This document shows, in pieces, positions 1 through 7,702 of a DNA stretch of 15,407 nt. This DNA comes from JAZGDL01 sp036477795 (GTDB taxonomy: Bacteria > Planctomycetota > Phycisphaerae > UBA1845). Position 1 is the stretch's first letter. The number at the start of each line of letters is the position of its first letter. Location: positions 1 to 15,407 of the forward strand of contig JAZGDL010000512.1 of assembly GCA_036477795.1 (NCBI GenBank), given 5' to 3'. The position numbers and the translations under genes were made by a program. The notes under the pieces were generated by a model. The model was not told the origin of the DNA. It worked only from the letters and a program-made list of their open reading frames with translations, and searched no databases.

Positions 1-714
1 GAGGATCCACGTTTTGAGCTGGTGGCGGCGATCACCTGCCGCGACGACCCTCGCCTGGGCCAGCCCCTCAACACCGGCTCGCTAACGATCATTGCAACCG
101 ACACTTGCCGGACGTCCTACGATGTTATGGTGGATTTCTCGATGCCAGCCGGCACCATGCAATGGCTGGAGCACTGTCTGGCGTGCGGCTCAGCCATGGT
201 GATCGGGGCGACGGGCCACACCGCCCAGCAGTTGCAGCGCATCACCGCGGCATCGCGCAAGATCGCGATTCTTCGCGACTCCAACTTCAGCGTCGGTATA
301 AGCGTGCTCAAATCGCTGGTCGGCGACGTCGCCAAACGTCTGGGGGAGACCTATGACATTGAAATCATCGAGCACCATCACAATCAGAAGATCGACGCTC
401 CCAGCGGCACGGCGGTGTCACTCACTAACACTCTCGCGGAGGCGACCGGCCGGGATGCGGAGAAGGACGTGGTTCACGGTCGGCGTGGCCGAACCGGCAT
501 TCGGCCACGCCGGCAGATCGGTGTTCACGCGGTGCGCATGGGCGACTTGGTCGGGCATCATGAGGTGCACTTCAGCGGCCCCGGCGAGACGCTGAGCTTG
601 ACCCACACCGCCCATTCGCGCGACACCTTCGCCCACGGCGCCTTGGAAGCCGCCGCATGGATCGTTGACCAGCCCCCCGGTCTCTACCACATGGGCGACG
701 TGCTGGCCGGCTAA
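1..714 (+). CDS. dapB: 4-hydroxy-tetrahydrodipicolinate reductase, 5'-truncated by window edge
   Basis: This enzyme reduces (hydroxy)tetrahydrodipicolinate with NAD(P)H in the cytoplasmic diaminopimelate/lysine pathway. The frame is open from base 1 (first codons read EDPRFELVAAI) to the TAA at 712-714, so the GTG at 22 is internal. About 20-30 N-terminal residues, with the Gly-rich dinucleotide loop, lie outside the window. Visible family marks are VDFSMP, VIGATGHT (the nucleotide-domain edge) and the signature EIIEHHHNQK followed by IDAPSGTA. By alignment with the E. coli enzyme, the catalytic His pair falls at codons 376-381 and the Lys at 388-390. The C-terminus (SRDTFAHGALEAAAWI, then PPGLYHMGDVL) is also typical. 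The 237 visible codons plus the missing start match the usual 250-275 residues. Nothing visible suggests damage. The downstream neighbour is convergent, so this is the last gene of its transcription unit. Confidence 0.95.
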   Translation, partial: EDPRFELVAAITCRDDPRLGQPLNTGSLTIIATDTCRTSYDVMVDFSMPAGTMQWLEHCLACGSAMVIGATGHTAQQLQRITAASRKIAILRDSNFSVGISVLKSLVGDVAKRLGETYDIEIIEHHHNQKIDAPSGTAVSLTNTLAEATGRDAEKDVVHGRRGRTGIRPRRQIGVHAVRMGDLVGHHEVHFSGPGETLSLTHTAHSRDTFAHGALEAAAWIVDQPPGLYHMGDVLAG

Positions 715-739
715 CATTACAGGGGCTGTCGATTTAGTC

Positions 740-804
740 TGTAGCGCCACCCCTTGTGGGTGGCGCACCCCCGTTTGGCGCCACCCACAAGGGGTGGCGC
801 TACA
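740..804. repeat. 63-65 bp palindromic repeat, copy 1 (intergenic)
   Basis: Two perfect 27-nt arms (740-766 and 778-804) flank an 11-nt loop (767-777). The element lies between the 3' ends of the convergent dapB and PilZ genes, 25 nt past the dapB stop and 10 nt before the PilZ stop. It could form a strong hairpin in RNA from either strand, so it may end or protect both transcripts; there is no clear T-tract. A second copy with identical 26-nt arms and a same-length loop lies at 14981-15043 inside a coding region. This marks it as a dispersed repeat family rather than a dedicated terminator. Confidence 0.95.
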
Positions 805-813
805 TCAGATCAG

Positions 814-1215
814 CTACGCCGCATGGTACACGTCCGAACGGGCTTCTTCGTCCGGAAGAAACTCCACGCCGACACGAAACGCGCCGACCGACCGCCGGCA
901 AAAGCGAACAACACCAACTACGGAACCGCCCCACGCCGCGGCCTTGATGCGAACGATGGTGTTTGGGGAGAACTGTCGACGACACTCAAAGCTCAAGCCG
1001 CTGACGCTGATGTCGCGCGTACTGGCGTGCATCGGGGGGCCGCCATGCCCAGGCTGGTCAAATGTCACCATAACGGCCGTGCTCCACGTATAACGGGCGT
1101 GAGGCCGCTTGCCGGCGCACACGTCTTTTCTTCCCGTCCGTTTGGCGTCGCTTAGCCAGCGCTGGATGGTCAACTGGCCTTGCTTGGAACAACATTCCTG
1201 GGCAACTGCTGTCAT
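814..1215 (-). CDS. PilZ domain protein (probable c-di-GMP receptor)
   Basis: A 133-residue soluble protein made almost entirely of one PilZ domain, the c-di-GMP-binding beta-barrel used as an effector in motility, exopolysaccharide or surface control. The two binding motifs are present: RxxxR at R37-R41 (KRPHARY) and DxSxxG at D68-S70-G73 (DISVSGLSF), followed by the typical closing strands VVRF and FRVGVEFL near residues 102-120. There is no signal peptide, membrane segment or attached enzyme domain, so it is a stand-alone receptor whose partner cannot be told. The ATG at 1215 is supported by GGGAG eight bases upstream. Residues 1-35 form a leader rich in Gln, Cys and basic residues. The gene follows the large protease gene on the same strand but is separated from it by an intrinsic terminator, so it is probably transcribed alone. 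I see no convincing promoter. Confidence 0.85.
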   Translation of the reverse strand: MTAVAQECCSKQGQLTIQRWLSDAKRTGRKDVCAGKRPHARYTWSTAVMVTFDQPGHGGPPMHASTRDISVSGLSFECRRQFSPNTIVRIKAAAWGGSVVGVVRFCRRSVGAFRVGVEFLPDEEARSDVYHAA

Positions 1216-1292
1216 GGTGCCAACTCCCGCCGGTGCCGTCAGGTCCGCTCAGGAAAACGCCCGGCATTACGTCTCTACAGGTAACGTCCAAT

Positions 1293-1320
1293 ACAAATCC
1301 GCAGCAGTCAAACAAATCCG
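1293..1320. repeat. 9-bp direct repeat upstream of the PilZ gene
   Basis: The 9-mer acaaatccg occurs at 1293-1301 and 1312-1320. The 19-bp period is close to two helical turns. It lies about 80-105 bp upstream of the PilZ start codon, where a regulator could bind. The match is short and could be chance. I see no clear -10/-35 pair nearby. Confidence 0.3.
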
Positions 1321-1370
1321 GTGATTTTGGGCGGAAATAGTGATCCCGGCCACACGGAGCACCGCCGGTC

Positions 1371-1410
1371 AAAGGGAAAGAGCGGGGCGGGCTTTGAGCC
1401 CGCCCCGCTC
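1371..1410 (-). terminator. Intrinsic terminator of the secreted protease gene
   Basis: Perfect 14-bp GC-rich stem (arms 1380-1393 and 1397-1410) with a 3-nt loop, followed on the minus strand by the pyrimidine tail TTTCCCTTT (1379-1371). It starts 27 bp past the stop of the 2007-codon gene and is oriented to end that transcript before the PilZ gene. Confidence 0.85.
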
Positions 1411-1437
1411 CGAAGGTTCAACTCCACACTGCAGCGA

Positions 1438-4400
1438 CTACGGCCCGCACAGACCTGCGGCGCAGGTCGTTTCACACGCATGGCAGTCGGGCACTACGGC
1501 GCAGCACGTCGGCCCGCCCCAGAAGCCGGTACAACCGGCGGCTGCTGTCGCCTGGAACGCCTGGAAGATGTCCGTAAAGAACGTGGACTGTTGATCCGGC
1601 AGGGCGTTATCGTGCGGGTCAACCTCGTAACCCGGATCCGGGCCCAGCCATAATGGGAACCCACTGGCCGCGGTGTTGCTGAAGATCTTGAACAGGTCGG
1701 CGAAGAAGGTCACCTGACCGTCCCCACTGCAGTCGCTGTACACCCACGTGCGGAAGATCGTCTTCACGGGTGTGGAGAAAGTCGCGGCCGGTGGACAGCC
1801 GCCGCACACCGCCTCCACCCGGAAGTGAGTGTTGGGGGCGATTACGTCGCCGGTGGCGGCCGGGATGTGACCGGTCACCACCAGCTTGTTCCCGGTACCG
1901 AGCCAGGTCGCCGGCGTATGGAACTCCGCGGGATTGCAGGCGGCCTCCGCTATACCGACGTTGACCAGCCCCTGGGGCCCGTCGTCATAATCGACCAGGT
2001 GGAGCCGCACCCAGCCCTGCGCGCCGGTGCACTGATTGGTCACCCGCAAAGCCACCGGCGTCACCGGATCGGCGGGATTCGGAGTGATCTGGATGTAGCG
2101 CGAGGAGATCCCGCTGATCACATCCGGCTGCAGGCAGGGCGGGGGTTGCTTGAAACCCTCGATGCGAAAGGCCAAGTCATGCCCACGCTTCACCCAGGTA
2201 ATGATGCCGATGAACGGATCAAACTCCTGCGCCGAATGCCCGCTCTTGACTTGCGAACCCATCCAGAACGTTCGGTACCCTTGGTTGACCTGCCACTCCG
2301 GCGCGATCGCCAGCCAGTACTTGACGTTCTGCTCGAGTTTAATCCCAAACTGCGAGACGTCCATGTCGATTACGTAGGTGTCGGGTATGAGAGTACCTAG
2401 TGGCTTCTCATATGGCCTCCATTCGAACTTCGCCTGCGGCACCGCGATCTCATACTTGAAGTTCCCGAAATGCGTCCCGTCGGAGAGCGGCCTCCCATCC
2501 GGTCCCTTGCCCTGACCTTGGGGTAGTCCGGTGTCATTGTAGATCGTCACCCGGATGGACTTGTAATCCTTGGGGGTGTTCTGGTACGCACCGGGATTGA
2601 ACAGATCGTGACGCACGTACCAGGTGATCTTGGTGATCTCGCACGGCCGTGAGTCGCCCTCGCCCTTCAACGTGAAGTCGTCAGCCGACTCGGCAAACAA
2701 ACCTTTATCCCAGGCGTACTGGCTTGCCGATTTCGTGCCGCCGGCAGTCGCAAGCCCATTGTCGTAGATGCAGGTGCCGGCCACATTGCAGATCACACCA
2801 GCGCAGGTGTTCTTCTCCTGCCAGTTACCCCCTTGCAGGTCACACTCACCTTCGGTCTTGCCGTCTATACAGCTACCGTCCGGGAGGCAGCACGCACCGG
2901 TCTGAGGCTGCTTGACACCCTCGATGCGGAAGGCCAGGTCGTGGTCACGCTTTACCCAGACCAGGCCCCCGACGTCCTCGAAGAAATGTTGAGACGGATG
3001 CCCTTTCTTATTCTGCGAAACCATCCAGTGGGTGAAGTACCCTGCATTAAACTGCCACTCCGGCGCGATCGCCAACCAGTACTTGACGTTTTGCTCGAGC
3101 TTGAGGCCGAACTGCGAGACATCCATGTTGATGACGAACAGCCCGAAGGGGGGGGCAGGGAAGTCGGGATTGCCGTCACCGTCGACATCTTTCTCAAATG
3201 GAGCCCACTCGAACTTCGTCTGCGGCACTTCAATCTCATACTTCACTGAGCCAATATGGGTCCCGTCATTCAGCGGCATCCCGTCCGGTCCCTTGCCCTG
3301 ACCTTGGGGTAGTCCGGTGTCATTGTAGATCGTCACTCGGATGGACTTGTAATCCTTGGGGGTGTTCTGGTACACACCGGGATTGAACATACCGTGAAGG
3401 ACATACCACCTGATGTTGGTGAGCTCGCACGCGCGGGTGGGGTCGCCCTTCAACATGAAGTCGTCAGCCGCCTCGGCAAAAAATGGAACATCCCAGGCAT
3501 ACTGGCTCACCGGGGCTTTAAGTAGGGGATGCGCCGGGCCGTTGTCATAAATGCACGTGCCGGCCACATTGCAGATCACATCAGCGCAGATGTTCTTCTC
3601 CTGCCAGTTACCCCCTTGCAGGTCGCAGTCACCTTCGATCTTGTCGTCTATACAAGTGCCGTCCGGGAGGCAGCAGGCGCCGGTGTGTTCGAAGCACTCG
3701 ACGTTGGCACAATCCACGTCCTTGGTCCAGGACGGCTGGCAGAACTCCGGTTCCACGCACAGGCTCTGGGGGACACCGTCCGTGCAGACGCCGGTACACC
3801 CATCGCAGCAGGCCCCGGTGTGCTCCGGGCAATTGATGGTCCCGCCGTCTTCTACACAAAGCTGGTCCTTGAACCACTGGATCTGCGGGTCGGAGGTGGC
3901 GCATTGCGATTCGGGGACGCCGCTGGTGCACACGCCGCCCGGCTGCGACTTGTCACAGCAGGCACCGGTGTGCTCCAGGCAATCGATGGTGCCACCGGGG
4001 TCCTCAATGCAAAGTTGGTCCTTGAACCACTGGATCTGCGGGTTGGTCAGGTGGGGGCACAGCGATTCGGGGACGCCGCTGGTGCACACGCCGCCCGGCT
4101 GCGACTTGTCACAGCAGGCACCGGGCGTCGGAGGCTGGGTTGTCAACAGCTCAAAGGCCATGTTGGGGAACGAGCACTTGGGCAGGACGTTCACCCACGG
4201 CCCGTAGAGCCACTCATCACCCGGCGGCGGGACCATCTTGACAAAGCTCTCAAGGGCCGGCTTCTTGCCCTCCTCGTTGATCGTCGTGTGCCAGCCCCAG
4301 AAGTGGTTTGCTGCACTCCTGTCGGTTTTCTTCTCGATGCATTCGCCGGTGTTGATGTCCTGCGTGTACTGGACCCCGACCACGGCCTGAATGTCGATGT

Positions 4401-7400
4401 GGTACTGCAGGTTCTTCTTCTCGTAGAAGGCGTCCTTCATGGCTGGCATCTCTCCGGTCCGGCTGTCGATGTTGGCGTGCACCAGGCAGCAGCTCTGCAG
4501 GTCTACGAGGTACTCGAGCACCTTGTGGTTCTGGCAATCGGGGATTTGCGCCGCCTCGATGATCAACACTTTCGAGTCGCAGTAGTAGAGGGCCAGCGGC
4601 ACGTCCTGTGGATCATTCTCTTGCAAAGGCTCATGGAAGCTGATGAACCACCCGTCAGGCAACGGAGTTTTGCTGTTAATCGCCGCGTCGATCTGGATTC
4701 TGCGCTGAGCCGGAACAGGCACGCAACGGCCGACGATGCTCTGACCGTTGCCCTGAAGCATGTTGAAAATGTCCGTTACGCCGGCGCCCGCAGTCGCTTG
4801 CTTCATGATCGCGAAGGCCCCGGCAACGTGGGGCGTGGCCATGGAGGTACCCCAGAGGTTCGTATAACCGTTGTCGGCATTCCCCCACGAGGAAAGAACC
4901 TCAACGCCCGGGGCGTAAAGATCCAACATGCCGACCGTATCGTAGTTGCTGAATGAGGCCTCCACGTCAGCATCGTCCGTGGCGCCGACGGCGATCGCCG
5001 ACGAGATGCAACCCGGTCGGCTTATCCCGTTGCAATTACCGTCATTCCCCGAAGCGATGACCGTGGCGATTCCCGCCCCGCGCAAGTTATCTATGGATGC
5101 TTTTCTCCCCGCCGTGGAGGCGTCACACGCCGCCTGGTCGTTAAACTTGCCCCCGCCCAGGCTCATGTTGACCGAGGCGATGTTCTTGTTGAACCGCAGC
5201 GAAAAGACATGGTCCAGACCTTTGATCTGATCGGAGGCAAAGGAAAGCACGCAGCTCGCGACGTTGTTACAGGGGCCGCAGGTTTCGCCCGGCGGGCAGT
5301 CGGTATCTACCACGCACGCCCCGCCGCTGGCGCTGCAGGTGTTGAAGAACTGCGAAAAGACCTGGACGGCGATGAGATCGGCCCCCTTGGCCACTCCGGC
5401 CAAAGGCACACCAGGACCGCCGGGGCCGTTCCCCACCGCGATTCCGGCCACGTGCGTGCCGTGATAAGAGAACGGAGCGGCGGCATGATGCTGCGCGGCA
5501 TTGCCCCCGATCTGGGTGTCGCTGCCGTTGGGACAATCCCCAGCCCCCGCAACCCCACTCGTCCCTTTGGCGAAACAGGCCTGTTGAATCGTCTTGCCGG
5601 CGAAAAACTCGTGGGTCGCACGAATTCCGGTATCCAGGACGGCCACGGTCCACCCCGTGCCGTCGGCACCCTTGGCCCATGAGGCTGACGCTCCGACAAT
5701 ATTGACGGTATTGATCAGCGACGGATCGTCGAGCGAGTCCTCGTTGATCCCCACGATGACCGCCGAGGCCTCAAGAGCGTTCAGCGCCCCTAGCTGCACG
5801 GTCAGGGCCACGAAGGGAATGGAGGCGTAGGTGCGGTTCACGGTGTAGTTGAGCCCGGCCAATTTCCTCAACTCCGCCTGCACGACGGGGTCGATGGCGG
5901 TCTTAAGCTGCCCATCGGCCTGAGCACCGACTGCCGCATCCCTGGCTCCCCTCGAAGCGGCGAGCAAGGCGTCGATATTCGGGACGGACAGTTCGGCAAT
6001 CACCCGCACCGAACCCTGATCCCGGGCAATCGCCCGAAGGTCGGCGAATTGAGCGGCACGGATTGGAGCTGCAATCCCTATCGGACCCGCCGAACCGTCG
6101 TCAATCGCTGCGTCGCCCGTCGCGCTAAGAGAAACGCCCGGACAGTTGCGCACGCAGATCCAGCCAAAGCACGTGTCAAAAACGCATTTCCTATCAGGGA
6201 ACCCGATCGCCGCACATTCGGTGTCTCCACCGCCGGGGCACGGTATCGGGGGCATCACGCTCGTCGTATCCGCACAGACGCCGGGCCCGGTCATGTCCGG
6301 GCCTCCCGTAGGCGTGTACACCGCGCAGTAGCAATCGTCACCCGGAGTAACGGTGCAATCGACCGATGCGGCCGAGCACGACGGGGAGTCGCCCGGCTGG
6401 TCGCACGCCTTCGGATCGGTCGGCGCTTCACCGCAGTTGAATCCGCAGCAGCCGGTGATCCCCGGTTCCCCGAAGCACTTGGCGCCGCCCGTGCACGTAG
6501 CGTCCGACGTGCACGGCTGCGCGCAGGGCGCGACTATCGTGGCGGGATCAAGGCAGTTGAGGGTTCCATCGACCCGTGCGGCGCACACACACTCCAAAGC
6601 CGCGTCGCCGCAGACCGCGCCCTCCGGATCACAAAGCTTTGGATCGGGCGGCGTCTTGAAGATGTTGCTGCCCCACCAGCGGACCGCGGTGATGGGCCGG
6701 CCGTCGGACACGAAGTCGTCCGCAACGACCTGGTTGGGATCCATGTCCGGCCAGTCTAAGTCGGAAGGATAGTCCTCACCCGAAGCAGACCCCTGGCAAA
6801 CGGCGCTGGTGTCACACGTATCGCCCGGCGTCGGGCAGGTGTCGCTCGTGACGCACTGTTGCCCGCTTCCAACGCACACCCAGCAGTCGGAGTCCACCAC
6901 GCACGCGACGGCAGGATTGTTACTGCACACCCCCGGTAGCGACTTGGGCGGCTGACTGAACTTGACGAGCTGCTCGCACTCGTCGGGGAGGCCGTTGCCG
7001 TTGAGATCCACGTTAAAGACGCAGGGATCGCACCAGATTCTGACCTCGAAGCCATCGCTCCAGCCGTCGCCGTCGGTGTCGGGGTTGTTGGGATCGGTCC
7101 CGGTGCGGCACGGATTGCGATTGGGATCGGTACAATCGTTGGTTTCAAACACGTTGGCGATGCCGTCGCCGTCATCATCCCGGCAATCCGTCCCGTCACC
7201 CATGTACACGCCGTTGCAGTCGGCAGCCTTTTGAGCGATGGTGCAGAAACCCTTCGACGGGTTGCAGCAGGCACCGGACCCCGTCACCCATAGGTCGTCT
7301 CCTTTGGAAATCGGCCCGTTGGCAAAAGCGTTCGTGCCGGCCAACACAAAAAACAATGCGGCCAGCGTCGCCGCTGCCGCATGTCCGGTGCATCGTGAAT

Positions 7401-7461
7401 GCGCCGTCAGCGTACCATGCCATGTGGCATGGTTCCCTACAAGACCAATCTTTCGCAACAT
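1438..7461 (-). CDS. Secreted multidomain subtilisin-like (S8) serine protease with Cys-rich and tandem modules
   Basis: A 2007-residue exported protease. ATG 7461 has GGAGGG eight bases upstream. The signal peptide has a long n-region, a hydrophobic core at about 30-44 and a likely cut after AFA (45-47). Then come a GACC module and an Asp-rich, thrombospondin-3-like calcium region (63-165), a Cys-rich stretch with an ADDF/VRWWGS motif (about 175-445) and a propeptide-like segment (about 484-577). The S8 catalytic domain (about 580-930) has Asp610 (AVLDTGI), His667 (HGTHVAG), Asn806 (ASGND) and Ser873 (GTSMATPHVAG), a complete triad plus oxyanion Asn. It carries a Cys-rich insertion at about 704-738. 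Residues 933-1112 are unrecognised. Next are three short GACC modules (from 1113, 1165, 1215) and a tandem pair of about 261-residue modules (from 1260 and 1521). The tail is a beta-rich stretch and an Asp-rich dockerin-like segment with two related halves (about 1908-1970). It probably acts outside the membrane, perhaps surface-bound through its tail. Substrate unknown. Confidence 0.88.
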   Translation of the reverse strand: MLRKIGLVGNHATWHGTLTAHSRCTGHAAAATLAALFFVLAGTNAFANGPISKGDDLWVTGSGACCNPSKGFCTIAQKAADCNGVYMGDGTDCRDDDGDGIANVFETNDCTDPNRNPCRTGTDPNNPDTDGDGWSDGFEVRIWCDPCVFNVDLNGNGLPDECEQLVKFSQPPKSLPGVCSNNPAVACVVDSDCWVCVGSGQQCVTSDTCPTPGDTCDTSAVCQGSASGEDYPSDLDWPDMDPNQVVADDFVSDGRPITAVRWWGSNIFKTPPDPKLCDPEGAVCGDAALECVCAARVDGTLNCLDPATIVAPCAQPCTSDATCTGGAKCFGEPGITGCCGFNCGEAPTDPKACDQPGDSPSCSAASVDCTVTPGDDCYCAVYTPTGGPDMTGPGVCADTTSVMPPIPCPGGGDTECAAIGFPDRKCVFDTCFGWICVRNCPGVSLSATGDAAIDDGSAGPIGIAAPIRAAQFADLRAIARDQGSVRVIAELSVPNIDALLAASRGARDAAVGAQADGQLKTAIDPVVQAELRKLAGLNYTVNRTYASIPFVALTVQLGALNALEASAVIVGINEDSLDDPSLINTVNIVGASASWAKGADGTGWTVAVLDTGIRATHEFFAGKTIQQACFAKGTSGVAGAGDCPNGSDTQIGGNAAQHHAAAPFSYHGTHVAGIAVGNGPGGPGVPLAGVAKGADLIAVQVFSQFFNTCSASGGACVVDTDCPPGETCGPCNNVASCVLSFASDQIKGLDHVFSLRFNKNIASVNMSLGGGKFNDQAACDASTAGRKASIDNLRGAGIATVIASGNDGNCNGISRPGCISSAIAVGATDDADVEASFSNYDTVGMLDLYAPGVEVLSSWGNADNGYTNLWGTSMATPHVAGAFAIMKQATAGAGVTDIFNMLQGNGQSIVGRCVPVPAQRRIQIDAAINSKTPLPDGWFISFHEPLQENDPQDVPLALYYCDSKVLIIEAAQIPDCQNHKVLEYLVDLQSCCLVHANIDSRTGEMPAMKDAFYEKKNLQYHIDIQAVVGVQYTQDINTGECIEKKTDRSAANHFWGWHTTINEEGKKPALESFVKMVPPPGDEWLYGPWVNVLPKCSFPNMAFELLTTQPPTPGACCDKSQPGGVCTSGVPESLCPHLTNPQIQWFKDQLCIEDPGGTIDCLEHTGACCDKSQPGGVCTSGVPESQCATSDPQIQWFKDQLCVEDGGTINCPEHTGACCDGCTGVCTDGVPQSLCVEPEFCQPSWTKDVDCANVECFEHTGACCLPDGTCIDDKIEGDCDLQGGNWQEKNICADVICNVAGTCIYDNGPAHPLLKAPVSQYAWDVPFFAEAADDFMLKGDPTRACELTNIRWYVLHGMFNPGVYQNTPKDYKSIRVTIYNDTGLPQGQGKGPDGMPLNDGTHIGSVKYEIEVPQTKFEWAPFEKDVDGDGNPDFPAPPFGLFVINMDVSQFGLKLEQNVKYWLAIAPEWQFNAGYFTHWMVSQNKKGHPSQHFFEDVGGLVWVKRDHDLAFRIEGVKQPQTGACCLPDGSCIDGKTEGECDLQGGNWQEKNTCAGVICNVAGTCIYDNGLATAGGTKSASQYAWDKGLFAESADDFTLKGEGDSRPCEITKITWYVRHDLFNPGAYQNTPKDYKSIRVTIYNDTGLPQGQGKGPDGRPLSDGTHFGNFKYEIAVPQAKFEWRPYEKPLGTLIPDTYVIDMDVSQFGIKLEQNVKYWLAIAPEWQVNQGYRTFWMGSQVKSGHSAQEFDPFIGIITWVKRGHDLAFRIEGFKQPPPCLQPDVISGISSRYIQITPNPADPVTPVALRVTNQCTGAQGWVRLHLVDYDDGPQGLVNVGIAEAACNPAEFHTPATWLGTGNKLVVTGHIPAATGDVIAPNTHFRVEAVCGGCPPAATFSTPVKTIFRTWVYSDCSGDGQVTFFADLFKIFSNTAASGFPLWLGPDPGYEVDPHDNALPDQQSTFFTDIFQAFQATAAAGCTGFWGGPTCCAVVPDCHACETTCAAGLCGP
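2143..2901 (-). repeat. Tandem module copy 2 inside the secreted protease
   Basis: It encodes residues 1521 to about 1773: GACCLPDG Cys-rich head, CIYDNG, YAWD, ADDF, YKSIRVTIYNDTG, DMDVSQFG, VKYWLAIAPEWQ and HDLAFRIEG, in the same order as in copy 1. DNA identity stays very high in parts, for example around 2501-2600 against 3287-3385. Other parts have diverged and carry small in-frame indels. This suggests a fairly recent tandem duplication or ongoing gene conversion. Confidence 0.9.
2902..3684 (-). repeat. Tandem module copy 1 inside the secreted protease
   Basis: It encodes residues 1260-1520 (261 codons, 783 bp) and directly precedes copy 2 in the protein. It differs most in the middle, where it has an extra DVDGDGNPDF Asp-rich stretch missing from copy 2. 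Each copy is one 'GACC' Cys-rich unit joined to an 'ADDF' beta-rich unit. Confidence 0.9.
3906..4124 (-). repeat. 63-nt identical direct repeats (short GACC modules)
   Basis: Identical 63-nt stretches at 3906-3968 and 4062-4124 are spaced 156 bp (52 codons) apart. They are the most conserved parts of two adjacent short Cys modules (GACCDKSQPGGVCTSGVPES). A third, more diverged module follows in the protein (residues 1215-1259). Exact DNA identity points to recent duplication or conversion of these units. Confidence 0.95.
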
Positions 7462-7621
7462 GGGATTGACCCTCCAGCTAAAATGTCTGTTCGCCCTAAG
7501 AGCCCGCGACTATGCGTCGTCGGTCGGCTCGTCCTCTTTCACGCCAAGAGAGACATGTCTATTCGGATGGGCCCGCCTTGACCTGTTGTCAGGCGGATCG
7601 GATACCGCTCCGAACGCCGTC

Positions 7622-7650
7622 AGTCTAACCGGTTCACCCGACATAGTCAA
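7622..7650 (-). promoter_or_regulatory. Candidate sigma-70-type promoter of the protease gene
   Basis: Read on the minus strand: -35 TTGACT (7650-7645, 5 of 6 to consensus), a 17-nt spacer, and -10 TAGACT (7627-7622, 4 of 6). Transcription would start near 7615, leaving a leader of about 150 nt. The leader contains a perfect 10-bp palindrome, AGACATGTCT, at 7551-7560, whose role is unknown. Confidence 0.5.
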
Positions 7651-7702
7651 GCGTCAAACCGGCAAATCTAGGTACACAACCGCAGCTTTATCATTCCAAC
7701 CG

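Noticed and set aside
740..804. Insertion sequence ends or a complete IS
   Set aside because: The 63-65 bp element has no room for a transposase and no partner end; it is a simple palindromic repeat.
1058..1372. 104-codon open frame on the minus strand before the PilZ gene
   Set aside because: It overlaps the PilZ gene in another frame, starts beside the terminator of the protease gene, has no good ribosome site and shows no motif.
3529..4956. 475-codon open frame on the plus strand, opposite the secreted protease
   Set aside because: It mirrors the GC-rich codon pattern of the minus-strand gene, has no recognisable motif, and spans the protease's Ser-active-site region and repeat modules, which are clearly coding on the other strand.
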